Origin: Amycolatopsis bullii
GTDB lineage: Bacteria > Actinomycetota > Actinomycetes > Mycobacteriales > Pseudonocardiaceae
DNA: 64,000 nucleotides
Reading direction: 5' to 3'
Assembly: GCF_014654205.1 (NCBI RefSeq)
Contig: NZ_BNAW01000045.1
Span: forward strand, 1 to 64,000
Shown here piece after piece: positions 1 through 8,128 of the stretch. How positions within the stretch are numbered: the stretch's first letter is position 1; each line of letters opens with the position of its first letter. The translations under genes were made by a program, and so were the position numbers. Below the pieces are notes generated by a model, which worked only from the letters and a program-made list of their open reading frames with translations, was not told where the DNA came from and ran no database searches.

Positions 1-309
1 GCGGCGCGGCTGACGCGGGCGGGGCGGGCGCGATTGACGAGTGGCGTCCGTGGGTACTGGGTTGTCTGCAGGGGTCTGCGCCGACCTCGGGCCACGCGGC
101 TGCGAAGCCGGCGGGACCCGGTGTCCCGGCTGGTCGGAGCGGTCCTGCTGCTCGCGGGGCGGCAACGGACGGGCACCGGTGGTCTTGGCGACGACGTCCG
201 AAACGCTGATCCCGCCCTGGTCCTCCATCGACCGGCGCCGTCCGGGCCGGGGCCGCGCGGGACCGTCGAGGCGGCGACCGGTTCCCGGGCTGTCGAGCTC
301 GTCCGGCAC
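1..309 (-). CDS. N-terminal part of a Pro/Arg-rich protein (partial)
   Basis: The reading frame enters from the left edge and begins with GTG at 309, behind a strong AAAGGAGA ribosome-binding site 5 nt upstream. About 103 residues are visible. They are rich in Pro and Arg, with one conserved-looking patch reading ISVSDVVAKTTGARPLPP at about residues 36-53. Third codon positions are GC-rich, which supports this strand over the overlapping plus-strand ORFs. Low-complexity cytoplasmic N-termini of this kind precede the membrane segment in many actinobacterial envelope proteins, such as LytR-CpsA-Psr proteins, but no catalytic domain is in view, so the function is open. Bases 310-530 upstream hold its probable promoter region and no gene that I can see. 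Confidence 0.6.
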   Translation of the reverse strand, partial: MPDELDSPGTGRRLDGPARPRPGRRRSMEDQGGISVSDVVAKTTGARPLPPREQQDRSDQPGHRVPPASQPRGPRSAQTPADNPVPTDATRQSRPPRPRQPRR

Positions 310-530
310 TCGGTCTCCTTTCGCGCGTTCGAAGGGGGTGGCTTCGACTTGGCCGTCTTCCCCCGCAGGAGGTGATCGTTCCCGCCGAGGTTTTCGTTAT
401 CGTACGGATACCCCCCGTTCGTGACGACACCCTCCCGGAATTTTCTTCACCTTGAGTCGACGAACGGCCGGTGTGCGTCGACAAACGGGTGATACCCCTT
501 GTCGGCGGACGGAGTAATGCGGGCTTTGCG

Positions 531-1205
531 TTACTCAGAGTGGGTCATTAACTGTGTCGTTTGCGCGTCGCGATAGACGACTTTGTTGCGGCCCGCGCGT
601 TTTGCCGCATAAAGCAGAACGTCCGCGCTGCGCAGCTGGCGCTCCGGCGATGGCGGTGTCCCGGACTCGTGCGCCAGGCCGGCGCTGATGGTCACCCGCA
701 GCCCCGGCTGCAGTTCTGACCAGGGATGACGGGCCACGCGCACCCGGGCGTCCTCGACGACGCGCACCGCGCGCCGGGCGTCGATCCCGGGCAGCCACAG
801 GACGAACTCCTCGCCGCCGTAGCGCGCGCAGAAGCCGCCGGGCGGAAGATTCTGCTGGAGCAGATCGGCGACCCGGCGCAGGACGCGGTCGCCGACGAGG
901 TGACCGTACGTGTCGTTGACGCTCTTGAAGCGGTCGAGATCGATCAGGGCGAGCGCCAGCGGCGGACGATCGGTGAACGGTCCGTACAACCGCTCGTCGA
1001 GATAGCGGCGGTTGTAACTCGACGTCAGCGCGTCACGGAGATTGCCGTCGCGGGCGATGTCCAGCGCGGACCGCAGGTGCTGGTAGGCGCGCCGCCAGTC
1101 GCCCTGGGTGGCGAAGAGGTCGGCGATGGCCTCGTGCAGGCGGAGCAGGTCCGGCGGCTGCGGGCCGGCTGTCCGGCCCGGCGTGCCCTCGCTCTCGGCG
1201 ACCAT
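531..1205 (-). CDS. GGDEF-domain diguanylate cyclase
   Basis: Predicted to make cyclic di-GMP from two GTP in the cytoplasm. From ATG 1205 the protein has 224 residues. A short helical, TPR-like N-terminus (about 20-60) is followed by a GGDEF domain (about 62-215) whose signature GGEEF lies at 130-134. The RxxD product-inhibition site expected nine residues before the signature is absent (Pro-Pro-Gly-Gly there), so feedback inhibition by that site is unlikely. No membrane segment or sensor domain is present. I prefer ATG 1205 because GGAGG sits 5 nt upstream. The frame stays open to a TTG at 1289, which lacks a ribosome-binding site. It lies 36-120 nt downstream of idi on the same strand and may be cotranscribed. 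Confidence 0.88.
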   Translation of the reverse strand: MVAESEGTPGRTAGPQPPDLLRLHEAIADLFATQGDWRRAYQHLRSALDIARDGNLRDALTSSYNRRYLDERLYGPFTDRPPLALALIDLDRFKSVNDTYGHLVGDRVLRRVADLLQQNLPPGGFCARYGGEEFVLWLPGIDARRAVRVVEDARVRVARHPWSELQPGLRVTISAGLAHESGTPPSPERQLRSADVLLYAAKRAGRNKVVYRDAQTTQLMTHSE

Positions 1206-1325
1206 CCCCACCTCCACCACCCCATGGTTGTCGTCGTGGGGGCGGTTGCCCTTGAGGTACCGGTGCGGACGAAGATGAATTTCGCTCAAACGGGACTGCT
1301 GCAGTTACGCTCCGGAGTCTTCGGT

Positions 1326-1889
1326 TCAGAGTCCGGAGAACGGTTCGATGCCCTTGAGCTGGGCATATTGGTCCTTCGCCCAGTAACTCACATTAGCTGT
1401 CGCATCGTTCAACAACTCTGTGTAGTCGAGCCAGGGAATCCAGCGCCAGTCGCCGACCTCCTCCGGGTTCGGCGCGGGCTCGACGTCGGCCCACGCGGCG
1501 AACACCGGGCAGAACTCGTTCTCGACGATCCCCTGGAACGGCGGCGTCCGGTAGCGGTACTTCGGCAGCACGCAGTGCAACCCGGACAGCGACGGCAAGC
1601 CGAGCTCGTAGTCCGCGCGGCGCAGAACGGCGTCCTCGAGGGATTCGCCGGGTGCGGGGTGGCCGCAGACGCTGTTGGTCCAGACCCCCGGCCAGACCTT
1701 CTTGTGGAGGGCGCGCTGGGTGATCAGCAGGGCGTTGTCGCTGCGCCGCAGGACGTAGCACGAGAAGGCCAGGTGCAACCGGGTGTGCTCGTGGTGGCTG
1801 GCCAGCTTCGGGCCGGTCTCACCGGTGGGCACGCCGTCTTCGGTGACGAAGACGACCTGCTCGGTCTCGGGTTCGGTCGCGGTATCCAC
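1326..1889 (-). CDS. idi: Isopentenyl-diphosphate delta-isomerase, type I
   Basis: Interconverts isopentenyl and dimethylallyl diphosphate for isoprenoid synthesis in the cytosol. From GTG 1889 the product has 187 residues, the usual length for type I Idi (about 180). The Nudix-fold core carries the catalytic cysteine in TNSVCGHP (Cys75) and the acidic ENEFCPV patch (Glu123/Glu125), both typical of the family. The metal-binding histidines lie in the ASHHEHTRLH stretch near residue 30. The frame is open to GTG 1979, which would add 30 poorly conserved residues and overlap the hydrolase upstream. I chose 1889 by family length. The gene follows the alpha/beta hydrolase on the same strand. Confidence 0.9.
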   Translation of the reverse strand: MDTATEPETEQVVFVTEDGVPTGETGPKLASHHEHTRLHLAFSCYVLRRSDNALLITQRALHKKVWPGVWTNSVCGHPAPGESLEDAVLRRADYELGLPSLSGLHCVLPKYRYRTPPFQGIVENEFCPVFAAWADVEPAPNPEEVGDWRWIPWLDYTELLNDATANVSYWAKDQYAQLKGIEPFSGL

Positions 1890-1975
1890 GTGCCCAGTGA
1901 ACACGACGGGCCGTGGCGCGCCGTACCGCGAGGCGGGTGGGTTACCCGCAGTCCGCCCGGCGGGGTGACGGGCCG

Positions 1976-2809
1976 TCACCGCGCGTGGAGGTGCTCCACG
2001 AGCAGCGTGGTGACGGCTTCCGGAGCTTCCTCGGGCGCCCAGTGCGTGACGTCTTCAAGCATCTCGAACCTGTAAGGTCCAGTGACCCAGTTGGCGGTGT
2101 CGAGCGCGGCGGTGGAGCCGAAGGAGACGTCCTCGGTGCTCCAGACGTACAGCGTCGGCACGGCGATCTTGCCGATCTTCCCGCCCGGCCGCCCGGCCCG
2201 GTACCAGTTGAGGGCGGCGGTGAGCGCGCCCGGCTCGGACAGCCGCTGCACGTAGTCGTCGACCTTCGACGGCGACACGCGCCGCTCGAACATGTCCCGC
2301 AGCGCGCGGGCGTCGTTCTCCAGCATCCGCCGCTCGGTGACGCGGGTCTGCCGCCACTCCGTCATGTACCGGGTCCGCAGGTGCTGGTCCTCGTCGGTCT
2401 TCATGGCGTCGGCGAGCGCGGCGGGGTGCGGCGTGGAGACGACGGCGAGGCTCCGCAGCCGTTCCGGGTGCGCATCGGCGGTCCACCAGGCCACGGCGCC
2501 ACCCCAGTCGTGCCCGACGAGGTCGAACTGGGGCCACCCCAGCGCTTCGGTGATGGCGACGACGTCCCCGACGAGGTGATCGATGGAGTAGTCGCTCGCC
2601 TGCTCGGGCCGCACGTCCGGCGAGTAACCCCGCTGATCCGGCGCGACGGCCCGGAAGCCGAGCACCCCGAGGGTGGCGACCTGGTGCTCCCACTCGATCG
2701 CGGCTTCGGGAAAGCCGTGCAGCAACAGCACGGGCCGCCCGTCCTCGGGCCCGGCGGCGATGGCGTCGAAGGAGCCGGCCTCGGTGGGGATGCTGATGTG
2801 GTCGATCAC
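1976..2809 (-). CDS. Alpha/beta hydrolase, epoxide hydrolase-like
   Basis: A cytoplasmic hydrolase of 277 residues. The oxyanion-hole motif HGFPE is at 31-35, DQRGY follows at 58-62, and the nucleophile is Asp101 in GHDWGG. An Asp nucleophile is characteristic of epoxide hydrolases and haloalkane dehalogenases, not esterases. The acid is probably in STEDVSFG (about residue 227) and the catalytic His in DVTHWAPEE (about 256). The start is GTG 2809 and no clear ribosome-binding site is seen. It begins 10 nt after the isochorismatase-like gene ends, so it may be the last gene of that operon. The physiological substrate cannot be read from the sequence. Confidence 0.85.
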   Translation of the reverse strand: MIDHISIPTEAGSFDAIAAGPEDGRPVLLLHGFPEAAIEWEHQVATLGVLGFRAVAPDQRGYSPDVRPEQASDYSIDHLVGDVVAITEALGWPQFDLVGHDWGGAVAWWTADAHPERLRSLAVVSTPHPAALADAMKTDEDQHLRTRYMTEWRQTRVTERRMLENDARALRDMFERRVSPSKVDDYVQRLSEPGALTAALNWYRAGRPGGKIGKIAVPTLYVWSTEDVSFGSTAALDTANWVTGPYRFEMLEDVTHWAPEEAPEAVTTLLVEHLHAR

Positions 2810-2819
2810 GGAGGCGAAT

Positions 2820-3350
2820 CTACTTCGCGAGCACCTCCTCCGTGGTGGCGACCTGCACCAGCGGGCCGTACAGCCTCATGATGTCCAGCGCCTTCGCGTG
2901 GCTCTCGTCGTCCGCGCCCGCGCAGGCGTCCGAGGCCACGGTGACTGCGACGCCCGCGTCGGCTGCTGCCAGGGCTGTGGACAGCACGCAGCAGTCTGTC
3001 GAGACGCCCGCCAGCACCAGGCCCGCGCCACCGACGCGGGTCGCCATGCGGGGGTTCCACTTGCCGAACGTGGTCGCGTCCACTGTGGATAATGGCTGGA
3101 ACGTGCCGACCACCTGGTACAGCGGGGCGTCCGGTGGTTGCAGGGCGAACGGCCACTGTTCGTAGTACCGCTTCCACGCTCCTTCCGGGCGTGCGGGGGC
3201 GACGAATCTCGTGAACACCACGTCGTTGCCGAACGCCGTCACCAGGCGGTGGATCGGAGGGACCACCTCGGCGAAGCGTGGGGTGAACCACGGGCTTGCC
3301 GGGTCGGCGAACACGTTCTGCAGGTCGATGACCGCCAGGATTCTCCTCAC
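2820..3350 (-). CDS. Isochorismatase-like cysteine hydrolase
   Basis: The product has 176 residues and starts at GTG 3350 behind an excellent AGGAGG. It shows the Asp-Lys-Cys triad of the isochorismatase/nicotinamidase superfamily: Asp9 in AVIDLQN, Lys97 in TTFGKWN and Cys121 in GVSTDCCV. Members hydrolyse nicotinamide, ureidoacrylate, carbamoyl groups or vinyl ethers. The start overlaps the stop of the permease gene (GTGA), so it is translationally coupled to a salvage-type operon with an NCS1 permease, a PfkB kinase and an ADP-ribosylglycohydrolase-like enzyme. An amidase acting on a released base or its breakdown product fits this context, but that is inference. A longer reading frame through this gene is spurious. 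Confidence 0.87.
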   Translation of the reverse strand: MRRILAVIDLQNVFADPASPWFTPRFAEVVPPIHRLVTAFGNDVVFTRFVAPARPEGAWKRYYEQWPFALQPPDAPLYQVVGTFQPLSTVDATTFGKWNPRMATRVGGAGLVLAGVSTDCCVLSTALAAADAGVAVTVASDACAGADDESHAKALDIMRLYGPLVQVATTEEVLAK

Positions 3351-4780
3351 GCCGCCTCCTGTTCGCGGACCCGCCGCCGCGTCAGCAATGTCACCAGGAA
3401 TCCGAGGGCCAGTGCCAGCAGGACGCCGAGGTTCGCGAAGGCCCAGGCGCCTTCGCGGCCGCCCAGTCCGAACGGTTCCAGGAGGTAGCCCTGCCACTTC
3501 AGCCACTCCGCGGAAGTGTTCGTCACCAGGCCCCAGCCGAGCGCCGTCGCCACCAGGACCAGGGCGATCGGGCCGAGCCGGACGTCGCCGTAGCGGCCGG
3601 CCGGGTCGAACAGCTCGCGCTCGGCGTAGTTGCCTCGGCGCAGCAGGACGTCCGCGAGCATCACGCCGCACCACGCCGCCACCGGGACGCCCAGCGTCAC
3701 CAGGAAACCCTGGAACTGGCCGAGGAACTCGCCGCCGAAGAAGACGATGTAGATCGTGCCGAGGATCATGATCACACCGTCGACCAGCGCCGCCGCCGGG
3801 CGGGGGATGCGCAGGCCTGCCGAGAGCAGCGCCAGGCCCGATGAATAGATGTCCAGCACCGCGCCGCCGACCAGGCCGAGCACCGCGACGATCGCGAACG
3901 GCACCAGGAACCACAGCGGCAGCAACGTCGTCAGCGCGCCGATCGGGTCCGCCGCGATCGCCTTGTTCAGGTCCGGCGACGAGCCGGCCAGCAGCAGCCC
4001 GAACACCAGCAGCACCACCGGCGCCACCGACGCGCCGAACGTCGTCCAGCCGACCACGCCCCGGCTCGACGACGACCGCGGCAGGTAGCGCGAGTAGTCC
4101 GCGGCCGCGTTGACCCAGCCGAGGCCGAAGCCGGTCATCAGGAACACCAGCGCGCCCACCCACTGCTGCGCCGAGCCGGACGGCAGCGCGCTCACCGCCG
4201 CCCAGTGCACGTCACCGGCCACAAGGACCACGTACACGACCGTGAGCACGCCGGTGATCCAGGTGATCCACGTCTGCAGCCGCATGATCGCGTCGAAGCC
4301 GAGCACGCCGGCGGCGACGGTCAGCGCCGCCACCACGACGAGCGCGACCACCTTCGTCGGCGTCCCGCCGCCCCAGCCGAGGCGTTCGAACACCGTTGCC
4401 GTGGCCAGTGTCGCCAGCGCCGCGAGCACGGTTTCCCAGCCGACCGTCAGCAGCCACGAGATCGCCGACGGCAGCCGGTTGCCGCGCACGCCGAACGCCG
4501 CCCGCGAGAGCAGCATGGTCGGCGCCGACCCGCGTTTGCCCGCGATGGCGATGAACCCGCACAGCAGGAACGAGAACAGGATGCCGACGACGCCGGCGAC
4601 CAGCGCCTGCCCGAACGAGATGCCGAAGCCGAGGGTGAACGAGCCGTAGCTCAGCCCCAGCACCGACACGTTCGCGCCGAACCACGGCCAGAACAGCTGC
4701 CGCGGGCGCCCGCGCCGCTCGGCGTCGTCGATCACGTCGAGGCCGTTGGTCTCCACCTCGAGCCTGCGGGTACCGGTCAT
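3347..4780 (-). CDS. NCS1-family purine/cytosine-type permease
   Basis: An inner-membrane transporter of 477 residues with about 12 hydrophobic segments, similar in layout to CodB/PurCyt permeases. The family motif region reads QLFWPWFGANVSVLGL near residues 28-43, followed by the Gly-rich first helices (LGFGISFGQALVAG). Members import cytosine, allantoin, uracil, hydantoins or related heterocycles together with a cation. The ATG at 4780 overlaps the stop of the kinase gene (ATGA), and its own stop overlaps the next start (GTGA). This places it in the middle of a five-gene coupled operon. The substrate is probably a nucleobase or nucleoside-like compound that is then processed by the neighbouring glycohydrolase, kinase and amidase; this is inferred from context. 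Confidence 0.88.
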   Translation of the reverse strand: MTGTRRLEVETNGLDVIDDAERRGRPRQLFWPWFGANVSVLGLSYGSFTLGFGISFGQALVAGVVGILFSFLLCGFIAIAGKRGSAPTMLLSRAAFGVRGNRLPSAISWLLTVGWETVLAALATLATATVFERLGWGGGTPTKVVALVVVAALTVAAGVLGFDAIMRLQTWITWITGVLTVVYVVLVAGDVHWAAVSALPSGSAQQWVGALVFLMTGFGLGWVNAAADYSRYLPRSSSSRGVVGWTTFGASVAPVVLLVFGLLLAGSSPDLNKAIAADPIGALTTLLPLWFLVPFAIVAVLGLVGGAVLDIYSSGLALLSAGLRIPRPAAALVDGVIMILGTIYIVFFGGEFLGQFQGFLVTLGVPVAAWCGVMLADVLLRRGNYAERELFDPAGRYGDVRLGPIALVLVATALGWGLVTNTSAEWLKWQGYLLEPFGLGGREGAWAFANLGVLLALALGFLVTLLTRRRVREQEAA

Positions 4781-5652
4781 CGCATGGCCTCCACCAGTCG
4801 GTCGATCTCTTCCCGCCCCGGCGCGGTCGCCGGGCCGCGCCGGGTCACCGAAAGCGCGGCCGCCGCGTTCGCGCGCACGGCGGCGTCGAGGACGGTACTG
4901 CCGCGCAACAGCTCCGCGGCCAGCACGCCGCAGTGCGTGTCGCCGGCGCCGGTGGTGTCCACGACGTCGACCGGAAACCCGGGCACGTCGGTGATCCGGC
5001 CGTTTTCGTGGACACGACAGCCTTTCGCGCCCTCGCGGACGACGGCGACGGGCGGCAGCTCGCCCAGCACCTCGGCTTCGCGGGCGGTGCAACTCAGTAT
5101 GTCTACTGTGGACAGCAAGTCATGAAGGTCTCCAGGGTTGATGTCACCGATGAGCGGGCCAGGATCGAACAGGATCCTCGAGCCGGGAAGACGGGGCAGC
5201 CACTCGACGAGGGCCCCGCGATTGATCTCGTGCAACCAACTGTATCCGCTCACGTACACGACGTCGTCATTCTTTGGGGTGATCCGGTCGAGCAGTTCCG
5301 CGCTCAGCCGCCCTTCGGCGCCGGTGCCGGTCGCAAAGGTGCGCTCGCCGGTCGCGTCCACCAACACGACGACGACACCAGTGTCCATTTCGGACGTTGG
5401 TTCGTGGGCCAGTGCAATGCCTTCGGCCGCGAGGGCGGCACGCGCGAGATCGCCGAAGCCGCCGATTCCGTGGCTGCCCGCGTAAAGCACGCGCGCCCCG
5501 GAACGCGCGGCGGCCGCCATGACGTTGAAACCGCCGCCGGGCAACAGATTCGTCGATGAAGCGAGGACGTCACCGCCGGGTGGTGGCAAGGCCGGTACCG
5601 TCATGACGAGATCGACGACGACCTGCCCGGTGTGCACCAGCCGCCCGGTCAT
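4777..5652 (-). CDS. PfkB-family sugar/nucleoside kinase
   Basis: A ribokinase-like kinase of 291 residues. The N-terminal Gly-rich PfkB signature is at about 38-48 (LLPGGGFNVMAA). The C-terminal ATP/anion-hole motif DTTGAGDTHCG begins at residue 232, with the catalytic base Asp238. Members phosphorylate ribose, nucleosides, pseudouridine or related sugars at a hydroxymethyl group. ATG 5652 overlaps the stop of the ADP-ribosylglycohydrolase-like gene, and its stop overlaps the permease start. This kinase and glycohydrolase pair matches E. coli yegV-yegU. A role in phosphorylating ribose or a ribosylated compound released or imported by its neighbours is inferred. Confidence 0.9.
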   Translation of the reverse strand: MTGRLVHTGQVVVDLVMTVPALPPPGGDVLASSTNLLPGGGFNVMAAAARSGARVLYAGSHGIGGFGDLARAALAAEGIALAHEPTSEMDTGVVVVLVDATGERTFATGTGAEGRLSAELLDRITPKNDDVVYVSGYSWLHEINRGALVEWLPRLPGSRILFDPGPLIGDINPGDLHDLLSTVDILSCTAREAEVLGELPPVAVVREGAKGCRVHENGRITDVPGFPVDVVDTTGAGDTHCGVLAAELLRGSTVLDAAVRANAAAALSVTRRGPATAPGREEIDRLVEAMR

Positions 5653-6644
5653 CGGCGGCGCAGCTTCAGCAGTTCGTCGACCAGCGGCCCGAATTCGAGC
5701 CGGTTGACGGCGAGCACGGTCTCGACGACGTCGGGGCGGAACGCGCCGACACCGTGCGTGGCGCCGAGCATCGCCCCGCAGATCGCGGCGACGGTGTCGG
5801 TGTCGCCGCCCAGCCCGGCGGCCAGCCGCAACGCCGACGGCGGGTCGTCGCCCATGGCCTCGGCCAGCGCGAACGCGGCCACCACGGACTCCTGCGAAGC
5901 GACCGACGTGCCGATGACCCGCGCGACCGCGTCGGCGACGGCGGCCGGGGCCATGCCCCGCACCCAGCCGCGCGCCCAGCGGATCCGGGCGGCGATCTCG
6001 CCGCCGGGTGTCCAGTGCCCGCGTTCCCCGCCGACGACGGCGGCGCGCTCGCCCGCGTCGAGCGCTTCGGCCAGGCTAGCGCCGTCGACCCCGGCGGAGA
6101 CGGCGGCCGCGACCGCGGCGGCGGACGCGATGCCCAGGCTGGTGTTGTGCGTGACCCGCGCGGTAGCGACGACGGCGTCGACCAGCCGGTGCAGGTCGTC
6201 CGACGGCGTCGCGATGCCGACCGGGGTGACCCGCATGGCGGCGCCGTTGGTGGTGCCGGTGCGGCCGGCTTCGTCGGCCGGGACGCCGTCCTGGAGCCGG
6301 GCGAGCGCGCGTTTGGTGGACGGCCCGAGCAGGTCCGCGGAGCCGCGGCGGACCATGTCGGCCTCCCAGATCAGCAGCGCGTCGGCGAAGACGTGCGGCT
6401 CGACGACGCCGCGGCCGTCGATGAGCAGCCGGGCCAGCAGGACGGCCTGCTCGGTGTCGTCGGTGACCGAGCCGGCGGGCATCGACGGCGCGATCGGCTG
6501 TTCGGCGGCGGCGGTGAGCAGGCCGGTGACCGGCCCGTAGGTGGCGGCGATGGCGGCGCGCGACATCGACTGCGTCGGCATGCCGAGCGCGTCGCCGACG
6601 GCCAGCCCGGTGAACGCGCCGAGCGCCCGGTCCCGCGCGGTCAT
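5649..6644 (-). CDS. ADP-ribosylglycohydrolase-family protein
   Basis: A protein of 331 residues of the DraG/ARH fold, which hydrolyses N- or O-glycosidic bonds to ribose using two Mg ions. The metal ligands are visible in TDDTE (61-65) and in the C-terminal GGDTDTVAA (279-287; Asp281, Asp283). The N-terminal signature GLAVGDALG is at 13-21. The start is ATG 6644, which overlaps the GntR stop by ATGA; a longer frame to 6821 overlaps GntR coding sequence and is rejected. The family includes protein de-ADP-ribosylases, but linkage to a PfkB kinase and a base permease suggests a small-molecule nucleoside substrate, as proposed for E. coli YegU. The substrate is not proven. Confidence 0.88.
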   Translation of the reverse strand: MTARDRALGAFTGLAVGDALGMPTQSMSRAAIAATYGPVTGLLTAAAEQPIAPSMPAGSVTDDTEQAVLLARLLIDGRGVVEPHVFADALLIWEADMVRRGSADLLGPSTKRALARLQDGVPADEAGRTGTTNGAAMRVTPVGIATPSDDLHRLVDAVVATARVTHNTSLGIASAAAVAAAVSAGVDGASLAEALDAGERAAVVGGERGHWTPGGEIAARIRWARGWVRGMAPAAVADAVARVIGTSVASQESVVAAFALAEAMGDDPPSALRLAAGLGGDTDTVAAICGAMLGATHGVGAFRPDVVETVLAVNRLEFGPLVDELLKLRRR

Positions 6645-7333
6645 CGGTGTCCGAAGGTGAGGTGGAACTGGAACCGGTCCGGGTCCAGCAGGCTGACGAC
6701 GCGTTCGACGAGCCGTCCTTCGATGTCGACCGAGGTGCGCTCGGCGCGGAGGAAGAGCTCGCCGATCGAACGGCCGAGGACTTCGGCGGCGCAGGCGTCG
6801 AGGCGTTCGGTGCTGATCCACTGGTCGCCGCCGACGGAGATCCGCCCGGCGGCTTCGAGGGTCTTGGTCAGGGAGCCGTCCTGCAGGCCGGTCACGGGGA
6901 GGTCGGCGAGCGGGCCGGCGGCGGGCACGGTGGCGGTTTCGAGCGAGATCCCGCGGTCGTGCTCCCGCCGCAACCGCCGCACGGCGACGTAGGCCCGCTC
7001 GCCGAATTCCTCTTCGAGCGCGACGTCTTCGACGGTCTCGATGCCGAGCACTTCGGTGGTGACCGGCGCACCGGCGTCGGCGAGGGCGCGGGCCCAGCCG
7101 ATCCGCTGGTCGAGCTGGACGCCGTCGAAGGTGACGAACGAACCGACCCCGGCCTGGGTGGAGATGAGCTCGAGCTGCTGGAGCTCGGACAGCGCGCTGC
7201 GGACGGTGCCGCGGCTGACCTGGTACTGCAGGGCGAGCTGGTGCTCGCCGGGCAGGCGTTCGCCGTGGGCGAGGCGCCCGGAGCGGATCAGGTCGGTGAG
7301 GTCACCGACCAGCTGCTGCCGCTTGCTGTACAT
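6641..7333 (-). CDS. GntR-family (HutC-type) transcriptional regulator
   Basis: A repressor-type regulator of 230 residues with an N-terminal winged helix (about 1-65, VSRGTVRSALSELQQL) and a C-terminal UTRA effector-binding domain (about 85-225). It is the first gene of the coupled minus-strand operon and its stop overlaps the glycohydrolase start. ATG 7333 is preceded by AGGTG at 5 nt; a GTG two codons upstream is less well placed. Two TGTACA hexamers spaced 16 bp apart overlap the start region and make a plausible autoregulatory operator. The effector is probably the operon's substrate or a phosphorylated product, by analogy with other HutC-type regulators. Confidence 0.9.
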   Translation of the reverse strand: MYSKRQQLVGDLTDLIRSGRLAHGERLPGEHQLALQYQVSRGTVRSALSELQQLELISTQAGVGSFVTFDGVQLDQRIGWARALADAGAPVTTEVLGIETVEDVALEEEFGERAYVAVRRLRREHDRGISLETATVPAAGPLADLPVTGLQDGSLTKTLEAAGRISVGGDQWISTERLDACAAEVLGRSIGELFLRAERTSVDIEGRLVERVVSLLDPDRFQFHLTFGHR

Positions 7334-7348
7334 GTCCACACCTGTACA
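7327..7348. promoter_or_regulatory. Candidate GntR operator, paired TGTACA
   Basis: TGTACA occurs at 7327-7332 and again at 7343-7348, 16 bp apart centre to centre. Each is a perfect palindrome, and the pair covers the ribosome-binding region and start codon of the GntR gene. Short palindromic half-sites at about one and a half helical turns upstream of the regulator's own operon are typical of autoregulation. Binding is inferred. Confidence 0.5.
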
Positions 7349-7365
7349 CCCGGCGTTGTCGCAGG

Positions 7366-8019
7366 TCAAGCCGCCACGAGTGAGCGAGCCTGAGCCTCGG
7401 CGGCGATCATCTTGCCCGCCTTCTCGGCGACCTTGCCGGAGACGACCATGATCACCGCGAAGGCGACCGCGAAGATGGTGGTGCTGAGCCACACCATGGT
7501 CGAGACGGGCAGCGTGAACGCGCCGACGATGCGAACCGCGCTCTCCAGCGCGAAGCCGATCCCCCAGATTACGCTGCAGCGCCGCAGGATGGCGTTGAAG
7601 GTGTGGTTGCCGCCGAGACGTTCCCACGCCGCTTCGTTTTCGGCCTTGCCGCGGGTCAGGAAGGGCCGCATGGTCTTGGTCATGATCGGGGCCGCGGTGA
7701 AGGCCGAGGCGAGGATGACCAGGCCGGTGATGCCGCTGCCGAGCGAGTCCTTGGCGATCATCATCCGGGCGTCGCCGGTGACGAAGGTGAGCAGCATGCC
7801 GACGACGTTCGTGACCAGGACGACCAGGGCGAGGCTGTTGATCGTGCGGTCCTTGGCGAACTGGAAGAGCGTCCGGGCCAGCGGGAAGACACCGGAGGCG
7901 GCGAGTGCGGCGAAGTCGCTCGCGCCGAGCGAGTGGAGCGCGTAGTAGGCGCCGATCGGGACGGCGATGTCGATCGCGAGGGTCTTGAGGAGGGCGCTTC
8001 CCGGCTGGTTCGTCGTCAT
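7366..8019 (-). CDS. VC0807-family integral membrane protein
   Basis: A protein of 217 residues with five or six hydrophobic segments, matching the VC0807 family of bacterial membrane proteins of unknown function (an early KTLAIDIAVPIGAYYAL segment and a later WGIGFALESAVRI segment). Start ATG 8019 is preferred over the longer frame to 8253, whose extra N-terminus is hydrophilic and lies antisense to the divergent gene. It ends 18 bp upstream of the GntR operator. The gap to the divergent small membrane protein at 8129 is 109 bp, so the two may share control. No substrate or partner can be named. Confidence 0.8.
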   Translation of the reverse strand: MTTNQPGSALLKTLAIDIAVPIGAYYALHSLGASDFAALAASGVFPLARTLFQFAKDRTINSLALVVLVTNVVGMLLTFVTGDARMMIAKDSLGSGITGLVILASAFTAAPIMTKTMRPFLTRGKAENEAAWERLGGNHTFNAILRRCSVIWGIGFALESAVRIVGAFTLPVSTMVWLSTTIFAVAFAVIMVVSGKVAEKAGKMIAAEAQARSLVAA

Positions 8020-8079
8020 GGGATGAGCTTGTCGCGGCGAGGACTTCGGGAGGGATGCCGTCCGCCACGACTTCGACCT

Positions 8080-8091
8080 GACAGATGTCAC
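8080..8091. promoter_or_regulatory. Short palindrome in divergent promoter region
   Basis: TGACAGATGTCA, with arms TGACA and TGTCA, lies midway between two divergent membrane-protein genes (7366-8019 minus and 8129-8530 plus). It could be an operator for either gene. No linked regulator is identified. Confidence 0.25.
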
Positions 8092-8128
8092 GACCTCACG
8101 ATTCGGGCGGCTGCGTCGTCTACAAGGC

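Noticed and set aside
34..424. Two overlapping plus-strand ORFs of 113 and 127 residues at the left edge
   Set aside because: The minus-strand frame starting at GTG 309 has a strong ribosome-binding site and coding bias; the plus ORFs are Arg-rich antisense products.
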